Assembly: GCA_021827705.1 (NCBI GenBank) | Contig: JAKAUQ010000013.1 | Span: 1-48,462 of the forward strand | Source: Actinomycetes bacterium | Lineage (GTDB): Bacteria; Actinomycetota; Acidimicrobiia; Acidimicrobiales; RAAP-2 | Reading direction: 5' to 3' | DNA length: 48,462 nt | Part shown: piece after piece, positions 23,740-32,042 of the stretch | How the letters are laid out: every line of letters begins with the position of its first letter | How positions within the stretch are numbered: the stretch's first letter is position 1 | Position numbers and translations under genes: made by a program | The notes under the pieces: generated by a model | Database searches by the model: none | Told to the model about the DNA's origin: nothing | What the model saw: the letters and a program-made list of their open reading frames with translations, nothing else

Positions 23740-24906
23740 TTACCGCGCGCTCGAGGACACCAGGCCCCCGGCCTTGACGCCGGCGGCGGCAGTGGGCGTC
23801 GGGTGCGCCAGGAGCGCCTCGCGGTGGGCGGCGCGCGCCGTGCGCGCCGCGACGGTCGCCCAGGCACCCACCAAGGCCACCAGCCCGACGGCGCTCGCCA
23901 CGCGGAAGGTGCTCAGGCCCGTCTCGGCGGCCAGGCGGATCGTCCCGGTCACCGTCACGCCGACGGGGAACGTGAAGCTCCACCAGGTCAGCGAGAAGGG
24001 CAGGTGGGCGCGCGCCGTGCGCACCGTGATGGCCAGGGCCAGCGTCGCCCACAGGAGGGCGAAGCCCCACATCGGCACGCCGTAGAGGATGGCGAAGAGC
24101 GAGAAGGCCCGCGCCAGGGGACCCGGAACGGCCAGCGCCGCGTTGGCTCCCAGCAGCCCGGCGGCCGTGATGGACTGGCCGACGGGGCCCAGGACGATCC
24201 ACAGCGTGGGCACTCGTCCGCTCATCGAGGACCCGTAGTGGGCCAGGCGCGACCAGATCAGCGTGATGATCGCCAGGGCGACGACCAGGCTCATGCCGAA
24301 CTCGGCGAACAGGGCGTAGAAGAGGGTCGCCCGGGCGCCCGGCGAGGCGACGTGGGCCAGCAGCAGGGCCCCGGTGGAGGCCGACACCATCGGCGGCACG
24401 ATGGGCATCAGCCAGCCCCCGAAGGCCCCGTCGGGACGCACCGTGATCGAGGTGAAGAGGCGGTAGGGGATGACGGTGGCGCTGAGCAGGCCGGTCACCG
24501 TGCCGATGGTCCACAGCACCCAGTCCAGGTCCACGGCCACGCGCATCGAGATGACGCTGGAGGCCACGATGATGGCCCCGGCGCCCACGGTCATGAAGGC
24601 CATGGGCGGCGCGCCGTAGAACTGGGCCATGGTGCCGTCGTGGCCGTAGCGGCGGGCCTGGTGCGGCGAGCGCAGCCAGTGGACGGCGGTGGCGACCACC
24701 AGCACCGCCAGCAGCCCGGCGGCCAGCGCCCACACGGCCACGGCGACCGCGTGGAGCCCGGGCACGTGGTAGGGCAGCAGGACCGCCGCGGTGGGCACGA
24801 TGCCGGTGCCCATGACGGCGGCGAACCAGTTGGGGCCGAAGTGGACCGGGCCGGAGCCCTCGGTCGAGTCCAGCAGGTGGGCCAGGGGGCGCTCGGTGGG
24901 GGTCAC
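23740..24906 (-). CDS. TDT-family (TehA/Mae1/SLAC1-like) anion or C4-dicarboxylate carrier
   Basis: A 388-residue protein of about ten membrane helices. The N-terminal GPNWFAAVMGTGIVPT and the regularly spaced helices, with MPIVPPMV and SFTFPVGVTVTGT, match the tellurite-resistance/dicarboxylate transporter fold. Characterised relatives move malate, sulfite or small anions. The neighbour mdh makes malate plausible but this is only context. The GTG at 24906 has GAGGAG 5 bases upstream; the longer open frame upstream runs through another gene. Confidence 0.78.
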   Translation of the reverse strand: MTPTERPLAHLLDSTEGSGPVHFGPNWFAAVMGTGIVPTAAVLLPYHVPGLHAVAVAVWALAAGLLAVLVVATAVHWLRSPHQARRYGHDGTMAQFYGAPPMAFMTVGAGAIIVASSVISMRVAVDLDWVLWTIGTVTGLLSATVIPYRLFTSITVRPDGAFGGWLMPIVPPMVSASTGALLLAHVASPGARATLFYALFAEFGMSLVVALAIITLIWSRLAHYGSSMSGRVPTLWIVLGPVGQSITAAGLLGANAALAVPGPLARAFSLFAILYGVPMWGFALLWATLALAITVRTARAHLPFSLTWWSFTFPVGVTVTGTIRLAAETGLSTFRVASAVGLVALVGAWATVAARTARAAHREALLAHPTPTAAAGVKAGGLVSSSAR

Positions 24907-24988
24907 GATTCTCCTCTCGCATCCAGCATGCCCGGACGCGGCGGCCAGGGCCAGGTCCTCGTGCGAGGTGCGTGATAGCCAGAGCGAA

Positions 24989-25786
24989 TCACTCAGGGCG
25001 CGTGAGCGGCCGGTCCCCGTGGAGGGCCAGGGCCCCCTCGATGGCCGCCTCGAGCAGCTCGGTGCGCCGCTCGGTGGCGTGCAGCCAGCCCCGCGGGTCC
25101 CACTGGGCCACCAGCGAGTCGCCCGCGTAGACGAGCTGGGCGAAGCGCACGTCCCGGTAGGCGGCGACGGCCAGGAACGCCGCGGCCTCCATGTCGACGA
25201 CCACGCAGCCCTCGGCGACGCGCCGCGCCACGCGCCCGCGCGTCTCGCGGAAGATCGCGTCGGTCGTCCAGGTGCGCCCCACGCTGTAGGGGAGGCCGCG
25301 GCGCTCGGCCACGCCAGCCAGGGCGGCCACGCCGGCCGGGTCGGCACGGAGCACCCGGCCGGCCGGCGCGTAGTGGAAGCTGGTGCCCTCGTCGCGCAGG
25401 GCCGAGTCCACGATCACCACGTGGCCGACCTCCAGGTCGACCAGGGCACCCGCCCCGCCGCAGGCGACGAGCGTCGTGGCGCCCAGGGCGATCAGCTCTT
25501 CCATCACGACAGCCGAGAAGGGGGCGCCAAAGCCCCCGTGGACGACGGCGACGGGTCCGGCCGGCGTCGCCACGTCGTAGACCGGGCTCCAGCCCACCTC
25601 GCTGCGCAGCCGGTAGCGCTCGATCAGGCGCCCGGCGCCGACCCACGCGTCGAGCACGTCGCCAAAGAAGCACAGCACCGCCACCTCGCCCAGGCGCGTC
25701 CGACGGTGCAGGCGGGTGGGCTCGAGGATCGCGGGCTCGGCCCGGTCATCCTCGGCCAGCGGGATCAGCTCGTCGCGCCCAGCCAT
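24989..25786 (-). CDS. Nucleoside phosphorylase (uridine-phosphorylase-like)
   Basis: A 265-residue member of the PNP/UDP superfamily. ACGGAGAL, VGHVVIVDSALRDEGTSFHYAP and the ribose-binding VDMEAAAFLAVA resemble bacterial uridine phosphorylases. The likely reaction is phosphorolysis of a nucleoside; the base specificity cannot be read. The ATG at 25786 lies 22 bases inside the end of the SCP2-like gene, suggesting coupling. It is last in the run that begins with the sdh genes. Confidence 0.78.
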   Translation of the reverse strand: MAGRDELIPLAEDDRAEPAILEPTRLHRRTRLGEVAVLCFFGDVLDAWVGAGRLIERYRLRSEVGWSPVYDVATPAGPVAVVHGGFGAPFSAVVMEELIALGATTLVACGGAGALVDLEVGHVVIVDSALRDEGTSFHYAPAGRVLRADPAGVAALAGVAERRGLPYSVGRTWTTDAIFRETRGRVARRVAEGCVVVDMEAAAFLAVAAYRDVRFAQLVYAGDSLVAQWDPRGWLHATERRTELLEAAIEGALALHGDRPLTRPE

Positions 25787-26103
25787 CCGAGCAGCTCGAC
25801 CAGGATCGAGGCGTCGCCGCGGACGCGCACGCGACCCGAGCGCAGCGCGTCGGTGCTGGCCAGCTGGCCCGACGCCAGGGCGGCGACGTCGTCGGCCTCC
25901 AGGCGCACGACGAGGTCGGCTTCCGCGTGCGGCTCGGCGGCGCGGCGCGCACCGCCAGGGCCCAGGATCAGGGGAACCGTCGACGCGTTGCGAGAGGGGC
26001 CCAGCACCAGGTCTACGCGGACCTCGTGGTCCAGCGGGGTGGGCCCGCGCGCGGCCAGCGCCGCGACGACCTGGTTGGCCCAGGTCGTCGCGGGCTCGAC
26101 CAC
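25765..26103 (-). CDS. SCP2-like (sterol carrier) domain protein
   Basis: A 112-residue protein. Its second half (DLVVRLEADDVAALASGQL, then GRVRVRGDASILVELL) follows the SCP2 pattern of an Asp/Glu-rich strand, a helix ending in ..SG, and a final GxxxxxGD..hh..h. SCP2 domains bind lipids in a hydrophobic tunnel. The GTG at 26103 lies 3 bases after the sdhB stop with no strong ribosome site, so translation probably depends on sdhB. No function can be given beyond the fold. Confidence 0.65.
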   Translation of the reverse strand: MVEPATTWANQVVAALAARGPTPLDHEVRVDLVLGPSRNASTVPLILGPGGARRAAEPHAEADLVVRLEADDVAALASGQLASTDALRSGRVRVRGDASILVELLGWLGATS

Positions 26104-26105
26104 GG

Positions 26106-26885
26106 TCAGGGGGCCGGCTGGACGCCCGCCTCGGCGGCCGAGCGCTTGGACCCGTTGCGGATCTTGCGGCCCAGCCAGGCGATGGGGTCGTAGTGGGCGT
26201 CCACGGCCCGCTCCTTGAGCGGGATGATGGCGTTGTCGGTGATCTTGATGTGCTCGGGGCACACCTCGGTGCAGCACTTGGTGATGTTGCAGTAGCCCAG
26301 GCCCATCTCCTCGCGCACGTAGTCACGGCGGTCGTTGGTGTCCAGGGGGTGCATCTCGAGCTCGGCGTAGCGGATGAAGAAGCGCGGGCCGGCGTAGTGC
26401 TGCTTGTTGTCCTCGTGGTCACGGATGACGTGGCAGACGTCCTGGCACAAGAAGCACTCGATGCACTTGCGGAACTCCTGGCCGCGCTCGACGTCCTGCT
26501 GGAACATCCGGTAGCCGCCCTCGGGCATCGGCGGCGGCAGGACCGCCGGGATGCGCTCGGCCATGGCGAAGTTGAACGACACGTCGGTCACCAGGTCCCG
26601 GATGATCGGGAAGGTGCGCATCGGGGCCACCGTCACCGTGCCCTCGGGCAGCTCGTCCATGCGGGTCATGCACATCAGGCGCGGCTTGCCATTGATCTCG
26701 GCCGAGCAGCTGCCACACTTGCCGGCCTTGCAGTTCCAGCGGCAGGCCAGGTCGGGCGCCGCGGTGGCCTGGATGCGGTGGATGACGTCGAGGACGACCT
26801 CCCCCTCGTTCTGGGCGATGGTGTACTCCTGGAAGTCGCCGCCGGAGGCGTCGCCTCGCCAGATGCGCATCGTCACGTCCGCCAT
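26106..26885 (-). CDS. sdhB: Succinate dehydrogenase iron-sulfur subunit (Sdh1 type)
   Basis: A 259-residue electron-transfer subunit. The plant-type 2Fe-2S site is C52, C57, C60 and C72 (NCKAGKCGSC...C), with an extra Cys at 48. The 4Fe-4S and 3Fe-4S ligands are in CIECFLCQDVC and CCTEVCPEHI. The NCKAGKCGSC form and the gene order match mycobacterial Rv0247c. The ATG shares one base with the sdhA stop (TAATG), and GAGGAGG lies upstream within sdhA. Confidence 0.93.
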   Translation of the reverse strand: MADVTMRIWRGDASGGDFQEYTIAQNEGEVVLDVIHRIQATAAPDLACRWNCKAGKCGSCSAEINGKPRLMCMTRMDELPEGTVTVAPMRTFPIIRDLVTDVSFNFAMAERIPAVLPPPMPEGGYRMFQQDVERGQEFRKCIECFLCQDVCHVIRDHEDNKQHYAGPRFFIRYAELEMHPLDTNDRRDYVREEMGLGYCNITKCCTEVCPEHIKITDNAIIPLKERAVDAHYDPIAWLGRKIRNGSKRSAAEAGVQPAP

Positions 26886-28699
26886 TACTTCGCCTCCTCG
26901 AGCAGAGCCTTCAGTTCATCGGGCATGGTCAGCAGCGGGGACCGCACGGTGGTGAACTCGCCGTCGTAGGTCCCCCCGCTCACGCTATGGGCGAGGTTGA
27001 AGGTGCCGAACTCGGCGCTCGCCTTGGGGAAGTCCTCGCGCGTGTGGCCTCCGCGCGACTCCTCGCGCTGGATGGCGCCGCGGGTCACGCACTTGGACAC
27101 CGTGATCATCGAGGGCAGGTCGGTGGCCAGGTTCCAGCCCGGGTTGTAGGCCCGGCCGCCGGTGACCTTGAGGTTGGCCACGCGCTGGCTGAACGTGTCG
27201 TCCAGCTGGGTCAGGGCGTCGGCCAGCTCGGGGCCGTTGCGGATGATGCCCACGTTGGCCTGCATCATGTCCTGGAGATCGCGCTGGATGTCGTAGGGGT
27301 TCTCGCCGCTCTCGCGGGTGAAGGGGGCCAGCGCGCGCTCGATGGCCGCGGCCACCTCGCCTGCGTCGAAGTCGGCCGGACCGTGGCCACCCTCGATGTA
27401 GTCGGCCGCCGCGGCGCCGGCCCGGCGCCCGAAGACCACCAGGTCCGACAGCGAGTTGCCGCCCAGCCGGTTGGCCCCGTGCATGCCGCCAGCCACCTCG
27501 CCGGCCGCGTAGAGGCCGTCGACCCGCGTGGCCGCGGTGTCGGCGTCGACCTTGACCCCGCCCATGATGTAGTGGCAGGTCGGTCCGATCTCCATGGCCT
27601 CGCGCGTGATGTCGACGCCGGCCAGCTCCATGAACTGGTGGTACATCGAGGGCAGGCGGCGCCGGATGTACTCAGCCGAGCGGCGCGAGCCGATGTCCAA
27701 GAACACGCCGCCGTGGGGGCTGCCCCGGCCCGCCTTGACCTCGGCGTTGATGGCCCGGGCCACCTCGTCGCGGGGCAGCAGGTCCGGCGGGCGCCGGCCG
27801 GCCGAGTGGTCGGCGTACCACTTGTCGGCCTCCTCTTCGGACTCGGCGGTCTCGGCGCGGAACATGTCGGCCACGTAGCGGAACATGAAGCGCTCGCCCT
27901 CGGAGTTGCGCAGCACGCCACCGTCACCGCGCACGCCCTCGGTCACCAGGAGGCCCCGCACGCTGAAGGGCCAGACCATCCCGGTGGGGTGGAACTGGAT
28001 GCACTCCATGTCGATCAGTTCGGCGCCGGCCCACAGGGCCATGGCGTGGCCGTCACCGGTGGACTCCCAGGAGTTCGACGTGAACTTCCAGGACTTGCCC
28101 ACCCCGCCGGTGGCCAGGATCACGGCCTTGGCCTTGAAGGTGACGAACTCGCCCGTGGGGCGCCAGTAGGCCACGGCGCCCGCGATGCGGCCCGCCGAGT
28201 CGTGGACCAGCTGGAGGACCTTGCACTCCATGAAGACGTCAGTCCCCATCGAGACGACCTTCTGCTGGAGGGTGCGGATCAACTCGAGGCCCGTGCGGTC
28301 GCCCACGTGGGCCAGACGGGCGTAGCGGTGGCCGCCGAAGTCCCGCTGGAGGATCCGGCCGTCCTTGGTGCGGTCGAACAGCGCCCCCCACTGCTCGAGC
28401 TCGTAGACGCGGTCGGGCGCCTCCTTGGCGTGCAGCTCGGCCATGCGGTAGTTGTTGAGCATCTTGCCCCCGCGCATGGTGTCGCGGAAGTGGACCTGCC
28501 AGTTGTCCTCGGCGTAGATGTTGCCCATGGCCGCGGCGATGCCGCCCTCGGCCATCACGGTGTGGGCCTTGCCGAGCAAGGACTTGGTGACGATGCCCAC
28601 CGACAGGCCGCGCTGCTTGGCCTCGATGGCCGCACGCAGCCCGGCACCGCCGGCGCCGATGATGAGAACGTCGTAGTCGTGGTGTTCGTACTCAGTCAC
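26885..28699 (-). CDS. sdhA: Succinate dehydrogenase flavoprotein subunit (Sdh1 type)
   Basis: A 604-residue FAD subunit that oxidises succinate. The FAD fold VLIIGAGGAGLRAA starts at residue 11, and H46 in GKAHTVMAEGG is the covalent FAD attachment. HPTGMV and the capping-domain and substrate residues (GGNSLSDLVVFG) are in place. The GTG start has AAGGA 7 bases upstream. It is the middle gene of anchor-sdhA-sdhB. Confidence 0.95.
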   Translation of the reverse strand: MTEYEHHDYDVLIIGAGGAGLRAAIEAKQRGLSVGIVTKSLLGKAHTVMAEGGIAAAMGNIYAEDNWQVHFRDTMRGGKMLNNYRMAELHAKEAPDRVYELEQWGALFDRTKDGRILQRDFGGHRYARLAHVGDRTGLELIRTLQQKVVSMGTDVFMECKVLQLVHDSAGRIAGAVAYWRPTGEFVTFKAKAVILATGGVGKSWKFTSNSWESTGDGHAMALWAGAELIDMECIQFHPTGMVWPFSVRGLLVTEGVRGDGGVLRNSEGERFMFRYVADMFRAETAESEEEADKWYADHSAGRRPPDLLPRDEVARAINAEVKAGRGSPHGGVFLDIGSRRSAEYIRRRLPSMYHQFMELAGVDITREAMEIGPTCHYIMGGVKVDADTAATRVDGLYAAGEVAGGMHGANRLGGNSLSDLVVFGRRAGAAAADYIEGGHGPADFDAGEVAAAIERALAPFTRESGENPYDIQRDLQDMMQANVGIIRNGPELADALTQLDDTFSQRVANLKVTGGRAYNPGWNLATDLPSMITVSKCVTRGAIQREESRGGHTREDFPKASAEFGTFNLAHSVSGGTYDGEFTTVRSPLLTMPDELKALLEEAK

Positions 28700-28712
28700 A
28701 GAGGGTCCTTAC

Positions 28713-29534
28713 CTAGAAGAGGCGGTAGTCGGTCAGAGCGCCCGAGGCCACCAGGCGGACGTAGACGTCGGTCAGCGCGACGAAGATGAGGGAGGCCCAC
28801 GCGAAGTTCATGTGCTTGGCGTTGAGCGGGGTCAGGATCTTCCAGATCTTGTAGCGGACCGGGTGCTTCGAGAAGGATCGCGACTGGCCCCCGCACAGGT
28901 GCCGGCAGGCGTGGCAGCTCACCGAGTAGCTCCACAGCAGGATCGCGTTGATCGTCAGCACCAGGGTGCCCACGGTCACCCCCCAGCCGATGCCGGGCTG
29001 GTAGAAGGCCCGGAAGGCGTCGTAGGTCAAGATGGCGTTGAGCACCAGTCCGAAGTAGAAGAAGTAGCGGTGGGCGTTGTGCATGAGCAGCGGGAAGCGG
29101 CTCTCGCCCGTGTAGGACCCGTGGGCGTCGGCGACCGCGCACGCCGGTGGCGACCACCAGAAGGCGCGGTAGTAGCTGCGCCGGTAGTAGTAGCAGGTCA
29201 GGCGAAAGCCCAGCGGGAACAGCAGGATGATCAGGGCGGGCGACCAGGCCCAGCCGTGGATGCCAAAGCCGATCGAGGAGCCCGGCACGCAGTTGCCGCC
29301 CAGGCACGGCGAGTAGAAGGGGCTGATGAGGTCGCGGTGGACCGCGGACCCGACGTAGTAGTTCCGGTTCTGGAAGGCAGCCCAGGTCGAGTAGACGACG
29401 AAGGCCGTCAGGATCGACATGGTCACGATGGGCTGGATCCACCACCGGTCGCCGCGCAGGGTGGCCAGATCGGGCCCCCCGCGAGATCCGCCCAGCTCGA
29501 CTTTGGTTCGACTCTCGAGGACCGCCACCGTCAC
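28713..29534 (-). CDS. Succinate dehydrogenase membrane anchor (Rv0249c-like, Sdh1 type)
   Basis: A 273-residue membrane protein of about five helices, the same length as mycobacterial Rv0249c and first in the same gene order. It would pass electrons from SdhB to menaquinone. The loop after the fourth helix holds a dense Cys/His motif, CHACRHLC at residues 207-214, and an earlier helix starts HNAHRY. The M. smegmatis Sdh1 structure is reported to have a Rieske-type 2Fe-2S cluster inside the membrane; these residues are candidate ligands here, but I have not mapped them. The GTG at 29534 is preceded by GAGAG; GTG 29528 is an alternative. Unlike SdhC/SdhD pairs, a single larger anchor serves. 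Confidence 0.85.
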   Translation of the reverse strand: MTVAVLESRTKVELGGSRGGPDLATLRGDRWWIQPIVTMSILTAFVVYSTWAAFQNRNYYVGSAVHRDLISPFYSPCLGGNCVPGSSIGFGIHGWAWSPALIILLFPLGFRLTCYYYRRSYYRAFWWSPPACAVADAHGSYTGESRFPLLMHNAHRYFFYFGLVLNAILTYDAFRAFYQPGIGWGVTVGTLVLTINAILLWSYSVSCHACRHLCGGQSRSFSKHPVRYKIWKILTPLNAKHMNFAWASLIFVALTDVYVRLVASGALTDYRLF

Positions 29535-29574
29535 CTCACTCTCTCGCCACGCGCCCCTGGCCCGTCGAGGCCCC

Positions 29575-29590
29575 ATTGTAGGCACGTGCC
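29575..29590 (-). promoter_or_regulatory. sdh operon -10 box with an abutting palindrome
   Basis: Reading leftwards, TACAAT (29580-29575) lies about 40 bases before the anchor GTG. Directly next to it, in what would be the spacer, is the perfect 10-base palindrome GGCACGTGCC (29581-29590). The -35 is not clear. A repressor bound at the palindrome would block the promoter. Confidence 0.5.
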
Positions 29591-29653
29591 GGGACCCTCC
29601 CTGAGAGGACGAATGTCCCAGGGATGCGCGCGAGCCCCGGGGTTGCTCGTCGT

Positions 29654-30607
29654 TCACTGGCTCGGGGACCCCACCACGATACGCAGGCCCGGGGCGCGCG
29701 CGGCCCAGTCACCGTTCTCCGTCTCGTCGCGGATCGCGGCCAGCAGGGCCGTCGCGGCGCGCGACAGGCTGTGACGCTGGTCGTAGGCGACGCACACGGT
29801 GCGCTCGATGGTCGGGTCGACCAGGTCGAGGGCGACGACGTCATCGCTCATCGCGGCGACCAGGCCCGGGACGACCGCTGCGCCCAGCCCGGCCGCGACG
29901 AAGGCGTGCACCGTGCCGATCTCGGCGCCCTCCAGCACGATGCTCGGGTGCAGCCCGGCGGCCGCGAAGGCGGACTCGGTCGTCGTGCGCACGTCGTAGC
30001 CCTCGTGGAAGTAGATGAGCGCGACACTCGCCAGGTCGCCCAGGCGGACGCTCGAGCGGGCGGCCAGGGGGTGGTCACGGCCCACGATGACGATCAGGTG
30101 CTCGTGGGCCAGGGTGGATATCGCGAGGTTGGGATGCGTGATCGGCCCCACCATGAGGGCCAGGTCCAGGCTGCCCATCTCCAAGGCGGCGGCGATCTCG
30201 CGCGAGTGGCGCTCAACGAACGAGACGGCCACGCCGGGATAGCGCCGGCGGAACGCCGCCAGCAGGGGCGGCAGCAGCGTGGCCCCGATGCTCGGGGTCG
30301 TCCCGATGGTGACGTGGCCCCGGCGCAGCCCCTCCAGGTCCTCGGCCTCATTGAAGACGTCGTCGACGCCGGCCAGCACGCGGCGGGCCAGGGGGACCAG
30401 CTGCTGACCGGCGTCGGTCAAGGCGATGGGTCGGCGACCCCGGTGGAAGAGCGTGACCCCGAGCACGTGCTCCAGGCGGTTGATCTGGGCGCTGATGGAG
30501 GGCTGAGCCACGTTCAGCTCGTCGGCCGCCGCGGTGAACTGCCCCTCGTCAGCGACCGCGACGAAGCAGCGCAACTGCTGGATGGTCAGGTCTCGGGAAC
30601 TGAACAT
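29654..30607 (-). CDS. LysR-family transcriptional regulator
   Basis: A 317-residue LTTR. The winged helix-turn-helix is at residues 8-66 (LRCFVAVADEGQFTAAADEL, then QPSISAQINRLE and LFHRGRRPIALTDAG), followed by a periplasmic-binding-protein-like effector domain. There is no Shine-Dalgarno before ATG 30607; GATAGT lies about 9 bases upstream, which fits a leaderless start. It is divergent from the secreted-protein gene at 30678 across an AT-rich 70-base gap, the usual LTTR arrangement, and its 3' end faces the sdh promoter. Target and effector are unknown. Confidence 0.92.
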   Translation of the reverse strand: MFSSRDLTIQQLRCFVAVADEGQFTAAADELNVAQPSISAQINRLEHVLGVTLFHRGRRPIALTDAGQQLVPLARRVLAGVDDVFNEAEDLEGLRRGHVTIGTTPSIGATLLPPLLAAFRRRYPGVAVSFVERHSREIAAALEMGSLDLALMVGPITHPNLAISTLAHEHLIVIVGRDHPLAARSSVRLGDLASVALIYFHEGYDVRTTTESAFAAAGLHPSIVLEGAEIGTVHAFVAAGLGAAVVPGLVAAMSDDVVALDLVDPTIERTVCVAYDQRHSLSRAATALLAAIRDETENGDWAARAPGLRIVVGSPSQ

Positions 30608-30677
30608 AAGAACAGACTATCAATACCGTAATAAGAATCGATTGGAAATCTAGAGTTCGGCACTTTACGTTGGAGGC

Positions 30678-31256
30678 ATGCGCACATTCACCTCCATACC
30701 CAAGACCCTGCTCGCCGGACTGACGGCGGCTGCACTCATGGGCGTGGTGCCCGCGGGCGCCTCGACGCGTCCCCAGGTGTCCACGACCTCGTCCGCACAC
30801 GCCGTCAAGGTGGTCAAGGTCAAGTTCCACGGGACCTTCAAGGGAACGATCGCGATGCTGTGGTCCTCGACGGGCGCCAAGGCGACGTCGGTCAAGGGCA
30901 CGGGCGCCGCGACGTACCTCGGCAAGGCGACCATGACGGGGTCGGGCTCGGCGCCCGCCGCCAGCACGTGTGACCCGCTCACCGGGACCGGCTTCTTGCG
31001 CGGTGCGGGCTCGATGCTGCACCTGACGGTCATCAACCCGACCAAGTCCCAGGCCTGCGCCGCGGGCCAGTCGGCCCCGACCTCGGTCAGCGTCAAGGGC
31101 GTCGCCAAGATCCTGGGCGGCGCGGGGAAGTGGCGTGGAGCCACCGGGACCCTCAGCTTCACTGGGTCGTTCTCGATCCAGAAGACCACTGCCGGCTCAT
31201 CAGAGACCGATGCCTACAGCGCCACGCTGACGGGCATGGTCCTGATCCGGAAGTAA
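30678..31256 (+). CDS. Secreted protein of unknown function, 192 aa
   Basis: A Sec-type signal peptide covers about residues 1-29 (basic MRTFTSIPK, hydrophobic core, PAGAS before the cut). The mature part is Thr/Ser/Gly/Lys-rich and probably all-beta: FHGTFKGTIA, GKATMTGSG, AGKWRGATGTLSFTGSF. The last piece recalls the GxGxFxGAxGxGxFxG strands of allene-oxide-cyclase-like barrels, a weak resemblance only. Two Cys (CDPLTG...QAC) could form a disulfide. GGAGG lies 2 bases before the ATG's spacer G. It is divergent from lysR and first of three consecutive secreted-protein genes. Confidence 0.75.
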   Translation: MRTFTSIPKTLLAGLTAAALMGVVPAGASTRPQVSTTSSAHAVKVVKVKFHGTFKGTIAMLWSSTGAKATSVKGTGAATYLGKATMTGSGSAPAASTCDPLTGTGFLRGAGSMLHLTVINPTKSQACAAGQSAPTSVSVKGVAKILGGAGKWRGATGTLSFTGSFSIQKTTAGSSETDAYSATLTGMVLIRK

Positions 31257-31311
31257 CGGGTCCCCGGCTCCCCGGGTCACTCATGTCCCCAAGCAACCAC
31301 AAGGAGGAAAT

Positions 31312-31938
31312 ATGAAGCGTGTCGTAGCGGCTCTGGCCGCCGGGGCACTCAGCCTGAGCGGTCTGGCCCTGCTCGGTGCGTCAACGGCGTCGGCCGACTC
31401 GTCGACCACGACGACGCTGGCCAACCCCATCCAGGGCACCGCGAACCTGCCCGTGTACCTCAACGTCGACACGGTCGTGGGCGGCGGCGGCACCGGCATC
31501 CTCAAGGCGCCCATCGGGTGCGCGCTGACCAACGAGTTCTACGTGGGCCAGACGGTCGTCTTTCGCATGTCCGGCGTCAACGTCGGCTCGGGCGGCACAC
31601 CCCTGACCGCGGCCAACGTCAAGAGCGCGGTCGTCGTCATCCCGGGCATCGCGACGCCCGCGCCGATGAACTACGGCAACCACGGGACGGTGGCCTTCTG
31701 GTCCTACGGCTGGAACACCACGGGCTACGCGACCCTCGGCGTCGTGAACTTCCAGATCGTGGTCACCACCAAGGCCATCCCCGCGGTGACCAAGATCGTC
31801 AAGTATCACCGCGGCACCAAGATCCTGCGCCGCCGCGTCATCGTCAAGCGGGCCGTCCCGTCGGCGACGTACACCTACACCCAGGCGGGTCTGGCGACCC
31901 CGTCGCAGCTCACGCTCAACGCCGTTCCGGCGACCTGA
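31312..31938 (+). CDS. Secreted protein of unknown function, 208 aa
   Basis: A clear signal peptide ends in ASTASA|DSS, with an AxA cut at about residue 28. The mature protein is Val/Thr/Gly-rich, most likely beta-sheet, with GWNTTGYATLGVVNFQIVV as a distinctive central piece and a basic patch (KYHRGTKILRRRVIVKR) near residue 165-185. I do not recognise the family. AAGGAGGAA precedes the ATG, a very strong ribosome site, suggesting high expression. A hairpin follows the stop. Confidence 0.75.
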   Translation: MKRVVAALAAGALSLSGLALLGASTASADSSTTTTLANPIQGTANLPVYLNVDTVVGGGGTGILKAPIGCALTNEFYVGQTVVFRMSGVNVGSGGTPLTAANVKSAVVVIPGIATPAPMNYGNHGTVAFWSYGWNTTGYATLGVVNFQIVVTTKAIPAVTKIVKYHRGTKILRRRVIVKRAVPSATYTYTQAGLATPSQLTLNAVPAT

Positions 31939-31949
31939 TCCGTGCTGTA

Positions 31950-31985
31950 GCGCCTCGCCCTGGGCTCGCGCTCAGGGCGAGGCGC
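31950..31985 (+). terminator. Hairpin after the 208-aa secreted protein gene
   Basis: GCGCCTCGCCCTG (31950-31962) pairs perfectly with CAGGGCGAGGCGC (31973-31985) around a 10-base loop, 12 bases past the stop. It resembles the hairpin at 33748-33798. Confidence 0.75.
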
Positions 31986-32042
31986 GCCACCGCTCGCACG
32001 CTGGCGCCCCCACCCTAATCGTCATCGAAAGGACGACCCCCC

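Noticed and set aside
31257-31311. Terminator between the first two secreted-protein genes
   Set aside because: The CCCCGG-containing runs are direct, not inverted, repeats, so no good stem forms.
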